64,000 bases of DNA from the NCBI RefSeq assembly GCF_031845265.1, contig NZ_JAVRBG010000008.1:1-64000 (forward strand), in the 5' to 3' direction. Positions within the stretch are counted from its first letter, which is position 1; each line of letters opens with the position of its first letter. This DNA is from Mesonia ostreae. Its GTDB lineage: Bacteria > Bacteroidota > Bacteroidia > Flavobacteriales > Flavobacteriaceae. The position numbers were made by a program, and so were the translations under genes. This document shows positions 1 through 7,759 of this stretch, one piece after another. Below the pieces are notes generated by a model. It was not told where the DNA came from. It ran no database searches and saw only the letters and a program-made list of their open reading frames with translations.

Positions 1-3000
1 GCTGGGGTAGCATCTATAACTACTCCACTAATGTCACAAGTAGAAATATCACTTCCCAAATCTATAGAGGGGGTGTTATTATAACTCACTTCCACATCAT
101 CTGAAGCTACACAACCATCAATCGTTACCGTTACCGTGTACAAATCTGCTTGGGTTACTGTTATCGTTTCTGTACTCCCTACCGTATTTCCTGCAGAATC
201 TACCCAGTCATAAGTTGCATTTGCAGTATCTGCTCCAGCTACTGCTGCCGTTAGAGTAATCTCTTCTGCATCACATGCAGATTGATCTGCTCCAGCATCA
301 ACGGTAAAGTCTGCTGTGGTAACTTCTATAGTCATAGAAGATTCACAGGTTTGACTTGTTGGATTCCCATCTTCATCTAATACCACTCCAGCAACGTCTA
401 CTGTATAGAATCCTGCTTCTGTTACGGTTAATGCAGCTTGAGTTTCTCCTGCTAAAGGACCGTTTTCATCTGACCATTGGTAAGTTACCGTGTCAAAAGC
501 ATTAGGGTTAGCTATGGTAGCGTCTAAAGTGGTAGATGTAGTACCACAGAACGAAACTGTATCGTCAACATTGGATAGATCTGGCTCTTCAGAATAAATT
601 ACCGTAAATATCTCTTGCTGTAATTCTCCTGTATTGTTAAACGTATCTAATCTATAGATACCTCCTTCAGTTACGGTTAAATCCATCGTGGTTTCTCCAT
701 CTATTTCGATATAATCACCATTTACATCTTGCATATACCATACGTAAGCCAATGCCGTTGGGTACTGAGAAGTCAAGGTAACTGGATCATCACCACAAGC
801 ATAGGTCGTGTTTTCATCTATAATACTACAATCTGTAGAACCATCTCCATCAATTTGATTAAGCGTTATAAAACCAGCATCACCATTAAAATTGGTAATT
901 AACAGCACATATACGTCTCCTTCTTGCGCATTCTCAATTCCAAAAGTTTCTTCAGGAGCTGCAGAATAGCTACATCCATCTCCAGCATCACTATCTGGGA
1001 CTTGATTTTGTACTGTTAAGCCATTACAAGCACTATCTACATCATCAAAAGGACCCCAAGCGATGAAATCTACATCCAACTCATCTCCAGTAGGATTTCC
1101 ATTTTCGTCAAAGGATGTGTTTTGAACCATTTCTATGGATAAATCTCCCGGATCCTCAATTTGCAAAAAGTACCATACGGGATTAGGCTGCGAACCTAAA
1201 CAACCGTAATCTATCCCTGGAGGTGCTGTGGTACCAGAAGTATCATCTACGTTGGCAAAGATTAGACCTTCATCTGAACAAAAAGGTTCTGCTTCTAAAC
1301 AAGGGATTGGAGGACACTCATCTGAAGTAATTGGCGCACTAACTATTGTACAGTTAGCATCGTCTAAATTCTCTGTAGTAATCACTACCTCTGTATCATA
1401 AGCGAAAGGACCAAAAGAAACTATACCTACTGTAGTTAAAGTTTGAGAAGCACTTCCTTGATCATCACTAATTTCTACAGAACCAGCAGAACCTAAATCG
1501 GTTATCTCTACATCTATAGAAAACTCTTGATTTGTTGGGTCACAATCCTTAAAGTAGGTCACTTCAGGATTAACACACGTAGCACAAGCCACTGTAATAT
1601 CTATTGGAGTATAATCATTAGACTCACAACTTGTAAAACCATTAGAAATTAATCGTACCGTGATGTTATCTCCTGTAGATTGAAAAGTAAGACCTGTAAG
1701 ATCTCCATTATTACCTGTTCCATTATACAATTGGGTAGTACCATCACTATCTAAAATGATAAAGTCATCTCCAAAAGTTGACATTTGTCCAGCATTAATA
1801 GTAAGGTTTAACACCGTCCCATCATCACTGGTAAATACAATTTCATTGGTTTCGTCGTTACCATAACAAAAACTTGCGTTTTGTGGACCAGCAGCACATT
1901 CTACAGTTAATGCCGTACAATATTCTTGCGTAAGATCACCGCTGTTAATTTCACAGTTTATATCGTCTGCATTTAAGACAGAAATATTTATCAAGTCTCC
2001 ATTCACATAAGGACCAAAAGTATAAGTACCTGTCGCAGCAATCGTTTGATCATTAGCTGTATCTCCGTCTGAAAGGATCAAATCTGTTGCACTTCCTAAA
2101 TCTGTAATCTCCACATCAATTAAGAACTGAGGATCTACAGCACAATCTGCAACCACCTCAAAGTTAACTTGAGGATTTACACAAGTGGCACAAGCCACCG
2201 TATAATCTAAAGAATCATAAGTACTATTTGATTGACAAGAACCACTACCATCTGGTGTAATTTTTACTGTGATCTCTGCTCCTGTAGATTGAAAACTCAA
2301 TCCAGCTAAATCTCCTGCATTACCATACCCATTGTACAACTCTGTCGTACCATCACTATCTATTACAATAAACTCATCCCAATTATTCTCTACATTTCCT
2401 GAGTTTACGTTTAAATTTAATGGGGTTGTTCCGTCTGTACTTATATAAGTAACTTCATAATCTTCACCACTATCATAACAGTAGACCGCATTAAAAGGAC
2501 CATCTACAGCACAATCTAAGTAAGTCTCTATACATAATTCTTGCGTAAGAGAAGAACTGGTTTTTACACAATTGGCATCATCATCATTCGCTATGCTAAT
2601 CACCACATCGGTTCCATTTACATAAGGACCTAATTGGTAAACTCCTGTTGCTGTAACCGTTTGTGTCTCTGCAGGAGTTTGATCATCAGTTAGCGTTATA
2701 CTTGTTGCACTTCCCATATCAGTCAAATCTACTTCTACAAAAAACTCGGGTCCAACACTACAATTTCCTTCTACGGCAAAAGTAACTTGAGGATTCACAC
2801 AGGTAGCACAAGAGATTGTATAGTCTATAGGATTAATAGTACCACTTGATTCACAAGAATTAATAGTATCTGGAGTTATGATAACCGTTATCTCTGCTCC
2901 TATAGATTGAAAACTCAATCCAGTTAAATCTCCAGCGTTTCCGTAACCGTTATAAAGCTCTGTACCATCAGTATCAAGTACAATAAATTCATCCCAGTTA

Positions 3001-4805
3001 TTTTCTACATTACCCGAGTTTACCTCTAAATTTAATGGGGTACCATCTGTACTTACATACGTAATTTCATAATCTTCCCCATTATCATAGCAGTAAACTA
3101 CATTAAAGGGGCTATCTACGTCACAATCTATATAAGTTTCTGTACAAAATTCTTGAGTAAGAGAAGGACTGGTCGCACTACATCCTGCATCAAGGTTGTT
3201 TTCTAAGGTAATAACTACATCGGTTCCATTATCATAAGGACCAAATTGGTAGACTCCTGTTGCTGATACCGTTTCTGTTTGTGCGGGAGTTTGATTGTCT
3301 GAGATGATAATATCATCTGTACCACTCATATTAGTTAAGTCTACTTCTACAAAAAATTCTGCTCCTACCATACAATTTCCAACCACTTCATAAGAAGCGA
3401 TAGGGTTGGCACAGTCTGGCATTTGTATAAAAGTAACATCATCTAATAGAACATCATTATAATAGGTAGAACCTCCATTACTATTACCCGTAACAGTAAA
3501 TCTAACCTGCACTGCACCTGTTATGGTATAAGGAGCTAAATCAATTACATATTGATTCCAACTACCACCCAATAGAGTACTTACATTTAAAACTGAGTTC
3601 CAATTGGCACCATCAAAAAATTCTACATCAATTAAGTTAACAGCAGCATCGTCAGTATTATTACTAAACAAAAAGAACTCCAAAGCAGGTTCAGTTAGTG
3701 TAGAAATATCAATTAAAGGGGAGGTTAACGAACTCACCTCTCCGTCTGTATTATCACCACCGTCCATCCAAGCGTAGTTGGTTCCTCCGCCAGGAGTGTT
3801 ATCCAGAATATCTTGAGCAGCGTAATCTGCATTTAAACTATAGTCCCAAGAGTTATCACCCGTTTCTTCCCAGCAAAGCGGAGTTGTATCTGCAGCAAAA
3901 TCTTCACTCCAAGGTAAAGAAATCACATCACAAGAGGTATTAAAAGAATACGGCCCAACCCATACACTTTCTTCTGAGGCTGAACAAATTGCTTTTACAT
4001 AAACATCGTATGTTTCTACTGCCGTTAAAGAGGTAATCGTTTCTCCTAGCGTACCATCATTGTCTATTACTGAGGTTCCTTCGGTTTCAGGATCAAAACC
4101 TGCAAGACCGTACAGAATCTCCCACTCTGTCTCTGTTGCCCCAGCAGTCCAAGTTATATCTGCCGAATTAGGCCCAATATTATTGGCCACGATAGCTGAC
4201 GGCATAGGACAAGTTACTTCTATAATCTCTACGTCGTCTAAAAACCATCCAGCTCTATTGGCCGAACTGTCTGAATCTAATCTAAATCTGATTACTACAG
4301 AGTCTGTCATATAATCAGACAAATCAAAAAACTCTCTTTTCCACCATGTGTTATCTGGGGTAACATTTGTAGTACCCCATAATGGATAAGAATCTTCATC
4401 AAAAATTCCTGGCCCTTCTAAAACACCCCCACCTTGATAGTCTTCTGCTAGAAAAGCATTCCAAGTAGTTCCTCCATCGGTAGAAATCTCTACAATTGCT
4501 TCATCCCAACCTCCTTCTGTTTTTGCAATATGCCAAAAAGAAAGTTGCGGGTTGGTTACGCCTGTTAAATCTACAGGCGTCGTTAAAAAAACTGAATTGT
4601 TATTAGTTTCTGTATAGGCATTAGATATAGATTGCATGCCACTTTGGAACAGTGAGGTGTTTACCAACCAATCTACGTTATTGCCTGTTGCATTTTCATA
4701 GGTCCCGAGACCCGATTCAAAATCTTCTGAAATGACCTGAGCGCTTAACTGATAGCTAAACAGCCCCATACATAACAAAAAGACTACAAAAGTAATTTTC
4801 TTCAT
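1..4805 (-). CDS. Giant secreted repeat protein, surface adhesin-like (partial, C-terminus outside window)
   Basis: An open frame starts with an ATG at 4805 and stays open to the left edge, giving about 1,600 residues without a stop. It begins with a signal peptide (MKKITFVVFLLCMGLFSYQ, cut near SAQ). Two jelly-roll segments of the choice-of-anchor J/MAM type follow (about residues 24-185 and 265-465), with a fibronectin III-like stretch between them (about 175-255). After that come roughly 205-residue modules, each opening with a C-x-x-C-V-N-P motif, and finally Ig/PKD-like domains that run out of the window. Such proteins in Flavobacteriia are usually exported by the type IX system and sit on the cell surface or in the gliding machinery. 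The C-terminal sorting domain that would prove this is not visible. Ligand and role are unknown; SprB-like adhesin is a guess. The domain calls rest on pattern recognition only. Confidence 0.85.
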   Translation of the reverse strand, partial: MKKITFVVFLLCMGLFSYQLSAQVISEDFESGLGTYENATGNNVDWLVNTSLFQSGMQSISNAYTETNNNSVFLTTPVDLTGVTNPQLSFWHIAKTEGGWDEAIVEISTDGGTTWNAFLAEDYQGGGVLEGPGIFDEDSYPLWGTTNVTPDNTWWKREFFDLSDYMTDSVVIRFRLDSDSSANRAGWFLDDVEIIEVTCPMPSAIVANNIGPNSADITWTAGATETEWEILYGLAGFDPETEGTSVIDNDGTLGETITSLTAVETYDVYVKAICSASEESVWVGPYSFNTSCDVISLPWSEDFAADTTPLCWEETGDNSWDYSLNADYAAQDILDNTPGGGTNYAWMDGGDNTDGEVSSLTSPLIDISTLTEPALEFFLFSNNTDDAAVNLIDVEFFDGANWNSVLNVSTLLGGSWNQYVIDLAPYTITGAVQVRFTVTGNSNGGSTYYNDVLLDDVTFIQMPDCANPIASYEVVGNCMVGAEFFVEVDLTNMSGTDDIIISDNQTPAQTETVSATGVYQFGPYDNGTDVVITLENNLDAGCSATSPSLTQEFCTETYIDCDVDSPFNVVYCYDNGEDYEITYVSTDGTPLNLEVNSGNVENNWDEFIVLDTDGTELYNGYGNAGDLTGLSFQSIGAEITVIITPDTINSCESSGTINPIDYTISCATCVNPQVTFAVEGNCSVGPEFFVEVDLTDMGSATSITLTDDQTPAETQTVTATGVYQLGPYVNGTDVVISIANDDDANCVKTSSSLTQELCIETYLDCAVDGPFNAVYCYDSGEDYEVTYISTDGTTPLNLNVNSGNVENNWDEFIVIDSDGTTELYNGYGNAGDLAGLSFQSTGAEITVKITPDGSGSCQSNSTYDSLDYTVACATCVNPQVNFEVVADCAVDPQFLIDVEITDLGSATDLILSDGDTANDQTIAATGTYTFGPYVNGDLINISVLNADDINCEINSGDLTQEYCTALTVECAAGPQNASFCYGNDETNEIVFTSDDGTVLNLTINAGQMSTFGDDFIILDSDGTTQLYNGTGNNGDLTGLTFQSTGDNITVRLISNGFTSCESNDYTPIDITVACATCVNPEVTYFKDCDPTNQEFSIDVEITDLGSAGSVEISDDQGSASQTLTTVGIVSFGPFAYDTEVVITTENLDDANCTIVSAPITSDECPPIPCLEAEPFCSDEGLIFANVDDTSGTTAPPGIDYGCLGSQPNPVWYFLQIEDPGDLSIEMVQNTSFDENGNPTGDELDVDFIAWGPFDDVDSACNGLTVQNQVPDSDAGDGCSYSAAPEETFGIENAQEGDVYVLLITNFNGDAGFITLNQIDGDGSTDCSIIDENTTYACGDDPVTLTSQYPTALAYVWYMQDVNGDYIEIDGETTMDLTVTEGGIYRLDTFNNTGELQQEIFTVIYSEEPDLSNVDDTVSFCGTTSTTLDATIANPNAFDTVTYQWSDENGPLAGETQAALTVTEAGFYTVDVAGVVLDEDGNPTSQTCESSMTIEVTTADFTVDAGADQSACDAEEITLTAAVAGADTANATYDWVDSAGNTVGSTETITVTQADLYTVTVTIDGCVASDDVEVSYNNTPSIDLGSDISTCDISGVVIDATP
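1290..3430 (-). repeat. In-gene tandem repeat, about 610-bp period, three full copies plus a partial one
   Basis: Inside the giant protein, a module of about 200-205 residues recurs. Its landmarks are CATCVNP near nucleotides 1590, 2195, 2812 and (diverged) 3415, a VKITPD/VIITPD-type strand, an EFIVLDSDGT-type strand and a YNGYGNAGDLTGLSFQS stretch. Spacings are about 605-617 bp. The two central copies are the closest at nucleotide level; the outer ones have drifted. This points to expansion by recombination within the gene. Confidence 0.75.
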
Positions 4806-4951
4806 ATCTAAGGTTTACTAAAATTTGGATTCATCTATTAACAATTGGTTGCCAATAATGCGCTAAATATACAAATAATTAGGTATTCATTAACATAAAT
4901 ATGTTAAAATATTTTCATCAAAATATTTCTCGGCTATAAAAATGCTTTTCG

Positions 4952-4959
4952 TATTTTTG
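4952..4959 (+). promoter_or_regulatory. Putative -7 element of hflX (TATTTTTG)
   Basis: TATTTTTG fits the Bacteroidota TAnnTTTG -7 box and lies 19 bp before the ATG at 4978. It overlaps the reading frame that would begin at an upstream ATG (4942), which argues that translation starts at 4978. No clear -33 TTG was seen. Confidence 0.45.
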
Positions 4960-4977
4960 AATATAAATAAGAGAGAA

Positions 4978-6210
4978 ATGATAGAAAAAGAAGAAATTGA
5001 ATATGAAAAATCTGTCTTGATTGGGATTATCCATAAATTTCAAGATGAAGAAAAATCCGAAGAATATTTAGACGAATTAGAATTTCTTACCTATACCGCT
5101 GGAGGTGAAGTTTTAAAACGATTTACCCAAAAACTGGATGTTCCCAATCCAAAAACCTTCATAGGAACTGGAAAGATGGACGAGGTGAGAGTTTTTGTAG
5201 AAGAAAATGATATAGGAACGGCCATTTTTGATGATGAATTAAGCCCAGCACAGCAAAAAAATATTGAGAAAATATTAAAATGTAAGGTGATAGATCGTAC
5301 GTATCTTATTCTCGATATTTTTGCACAACGTGCTAAAACCAGCTATGCCCGCACCCAAGTGGAACTGGCGCAATACGAATATTTACTACCTAGATTAACT
5401 GGTTTATGGACGCATCTAGAAAGACAACGTGGTGGTATTGGAATGCGTGGACCTGGAGAAACCGAAATCGAAACAGATAGACGTATTGTAAGAGATAAAG
5501 TCTCACAGCTTAAAAACAAGCTAAAAACCATCGATAAACAAATGGCAGTGCAGCGTGGAAATCGCGGCCAGCTAGTACGAGTTGCCTTGGTGGGTTACAC
5601 CAATGTAGGGAAATCTACTTTGATGAACGTAATTAGTAAAAGTGAGGTTTTTGCAGAAAATAAGCTTTTTGCGACTTTAGACACTACTGTTAGAAAGGTG
5701 GTCATTAGAAATCTTCCTTTCTTATTAACAGATACTGTTGGATTTATTAGAAAATTGCCCACCCAATTGGTAGAATCTTTTAAGTCTACCTTGGACGAGG
5801 TGAGAGAAGCCGACTTACTTTTACACGTAGTTGATATTGCTCATCCCAATTTTGAAGATCATATTGCCTCGGTAAACCAGATTCTAGATGAAATTGAAAG
5901 TGCCGATAAACCTATACTCATGGTTTTTAATAAAATTGATGCTTATGAACCCGAAGTAATCGAAGAAGATGATTTAATTACTGAAAAAACTCCCGCACAC
6001 AATACTTTGGAAGAGTGGAAACGAACTTGGATGAATCGTTTGGGTGATAATGTGTTGTTTATCTCTGCTATTAATAAAGAAAATATAGAAGAATTTAGAA
6101 AGAAAGTATACGAAGCCGTTAGAGAAATTCACATTACGCGTTTTCCTTATAACAACTTCTTATATCCCGAATATGATAAATATACTGGAGAAATAGAAGA
6201 TGAGGAGTAG
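4978..6210 (+). CDS. hflX: GTPase HflX
   Basis: Ribosome-associated GTPase that in other bacteria splits stalled or hibernating ribosomes. The protein is about 410 residues. It has the N-terminal HflX domain with the glycine-rich GGIGMRGPGETEIETDRR linker, then the G domain: G1 GYTNVGKST (from about residue 206), G3 DTVGF (about 253), G4 NKID (about 319) and G5 near FISA. An in-frame ATG at 4942 exists, but it would lie upstream of the likely transcription start. The ATG at 4978 follows a GAGAG purine run and gives the usual N-terminus MIEKEEIEYEKSVLIG. Monocistronic, followed by a bidirectional terminator. The family call is secure. Confidence 0.95.
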   Translation: MIEKEEIEYEKSVLIGIIHKFQDEEKSEEYLDELEFLTYTAGGEVLKRFTQKLDVPNPKTFIGTGKMDEVRVFVEENDIGTAIFDDELSPAQQKNIEKILKCKVIDRTYLILDIFAQRAKTSYARTQVELAQYEYLLPRLTGLWTHLERQRGGIGMRGPGETEIETDRRIVRDKVSQLKNKLKTIDKQMAVQRGNRGQLVRVALVGYTNVGKSTLMNVISKSEVFAENKLFATLDTTVRKVVIRNLPFLLTDTVGFIRKLPTQLVESFKSTLDEVREADLLLHVVDIAHPNFEDHIASVNQILDEIESADKPILMVFNKIDAYEPEVIEEDDLITEKTPAHNTLEEWKRTWMNRLGDNVLFISAINKENIEEFRKKVYEAVREIHITRFPYNNFLYPEYDKYTGEIEDEE

Positions 6211-6212
6211 AT

Positions 6213-6256
6213 GTTAGGTTGTAGGTCGTAGGTCATAGGTTGTAAGTTGTAGGTTT
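6213..6256 (+). repeat. Low-complexity GTAGGT-type direct repeat
   Basis: Just after hflX the sequence reads as a run of imperfect 7-mers (GTAGGTC, GTAGGTC, ATAGGTT, GTAAGTT, GTAGGTT). It has no coding capacity. Similar G/T-rich short repeats occur in flavobacterial intergenic DNA, probably from slippage. Confidence 0.6.
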
Positions 6257-6297
6257 TAGAATAGCAGAAAAAACCTACAATTGAATTTAATTGAAAC

Positions 6298-6334
6298 AAA
6301 AAATCCGCTTCAAATTTGAAGCGGATTTTTTGTT
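6298..6334. terminator. Bidirectional terminator between hflX and the DUF5689 lipoprotein gene
   Basis: AATCCGCTTC/GAAGCGGATT stem with a short AAATTT loop, flanked by A-tract and T-tract. It serves the convergent genes on both sides. Confidence 0.85.
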
Positions 6335-6352
6335 TCTAAGATTTTAAACTAC

Positions 6353-7747
6353 TTAGTCTTCCGTAATACTAAGGTTATCAATTTGGTAAGTAGTCGTTAT
6401 TCCGCTTGAAGCTCCAGAATACTCAAAACCAATATAAACTACCTGTCCAGCATAGGCTGATAAATCTACATCACCAGAAGGCAAGAAATTATCTGCATAA
6501 CCTTCTGTATTTCCCGTAGAATAATTAATATCTGTTAACTCTACCCACGTAGCTGTGGTAGGATCTCCATCGAAATCTGTAGAGGCATAGGTTTTTAAAG
6601 CTTGCCCATTATAATAACCGTCTTTTGTTCCAAAAGAAAGTGTAGCCGAAGTTGACGTGGTCATATCTACGCCTGGAGTTACTAACCAAACCTCGTAAGG
6701 GTTCTCTTCAGAATTGAAAGCAGAGGTTTGCGTATATTTATTACCATCAAAATCTCTGATGTCAAAAACTCTTTCTCCACCGTTGATGTTTACATTTACC
6801 CAACCATCAATACTAAGTGGCACTCCTACTCCTGCAGTTTCCCCTTGAAAATCTTCACTATAAGGAAGTGATACCGTTCCAGTAGTATCTGGTTCACCGC
6901 CGTCACCACCATCTTCGCCACATCTTTCACCGTCAAAGTCTACATCATTCTCATTTCTTAAAGTTAACTGGTATGTCGTGTTAAAAATACTTAATACAGC
7001 AGTTAAAGAACCATTACCTTCTGGTAAATCTATATTTTTAAAATCAGAAAAACCACTTATTCTCATGGTTGCGGTTTGTCCATCACAATTTTCAATATCT
7101 CTATTTACGCTAAATGTATCGTCTATATTTCCAAAATATTGCCCTAAAAGAGCCTCAGGAAATTGCACATTTTCAAATTGTACTAAGGTATTTAAGTATT
7201 GTGGAGAGATATCAGCAATAGAAATTACGGTAGGAACAATTTCTGCTTTTTCTGTAGAACGTAAAATTCTTCCGTAGAAATCATCTACTCCTATTCTTCC
7301 TACATCTGCACCTTCATATGTTCCTATTGTGGGTAATCCTGCATATTCTCCTACATAAAGATCATTTACTCTAAAGTAGATTTTTCTTCCTATACCGTAG
7401 GTTAAATAGGTATCTGTAGCTTCCGTAGAAATAGAAATTCCTGCGGTTGGATTTTCAGGACTGTCTTGAATCACTATAGATTTGTATACATTACCAGATT
7501 CATCACTAGAAACCACATAGCCTTCTAAGTATAACTCTTGATCAGAACCCTCTCCTGCTTCAATCTTTACGGCATTAAATCCGCCAAACATAGCTTTAAC
7601 AGAAGAAATGCTAGTATTTACCGTAACATCTGGCTCTTCATACGTAACATCGGGAGCACTAAAGTCATCATCTTGTACACAAGAAGTTATCGCTAAACCT
7701 GCAAGAAACAGGAAACTTACTGTAAAAAATTTATTGATATTTTTCAT
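6353..7747 (-). CDS. DUF5689-type lipoprotein with C-terminal jelly-roll domain
   Basis: 464-residue lipoprotein: signal peptide with lipobox LAITSC (Cys23) followed by acidic residues (VQDDDF), which suits surface export in Bacteroidota. Residues about 35-275 resemble the DUF5689 family, an OB-fold-like domain common in Bacteroidota lipoproteins. After a GGDGGEPDTTG linker, residues about 293-464 form a choice-of-anchor J-like jelly roll (SLPYSEDFQG at its start, YQIDNLSI at its end). The start lies 12 bp downstream of the TonB-dependent receptor gene, so the two are almost certainly co-transcribed. It probably acts as the surface partner of that receptor in place of a SusD. The substrate is not shown; the neighbouring nuclease gene suggests nucleic acid or nucleotide ligands (inference). 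Confidence 0.8.
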   Translation of the reverse strand: MKNINKFFTVSFLFLAGLAITSCVQDDDFSAPDVTYEEPDVTVNTSISSVKAMFGGFNAVKIEAGEGSDQELYLEGYVVSSDESGNVYKSIVIQDSPENPTAGISISTEATDTYLTYGIGRKIYFRVNDLYVGEYAGLPTIGTYEGADVGRIGVDDFYGRILRSTEKAEIVPTVISIADISPQYLNTLVQFENVQFPEALLGQYFGNIDDTFSVNRDIENCDGQTATMRISGFSDFKNIDLPEGNGSLTAVLSIFNTTYQLTLRNENDVDFDGERCGEDGGDGGEPDTTGTVSLPYSEDFQGETAGVGVPLSIDGWVNVNINGGERVFDIRDFDGNKYTQTSAFNSEENPYEVWLVTPGVDMTTSTSATLSFGTKDGYYNGQALKTYASTDFDGDPTTATWVELTDINYSTGNTEGYADNFLPSGDVDLSAYAGQVVYIGFEYSGASSGITTTYQIDNLSITED

Positions 7748-7759
7748 AATTCTATTTTT

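Noticed and set aside
4942..4977. Upstream ATG of hflX
   Set aside because: Would lie across the likely -7 box; the ATG at 4978 gives the family N-terminus.
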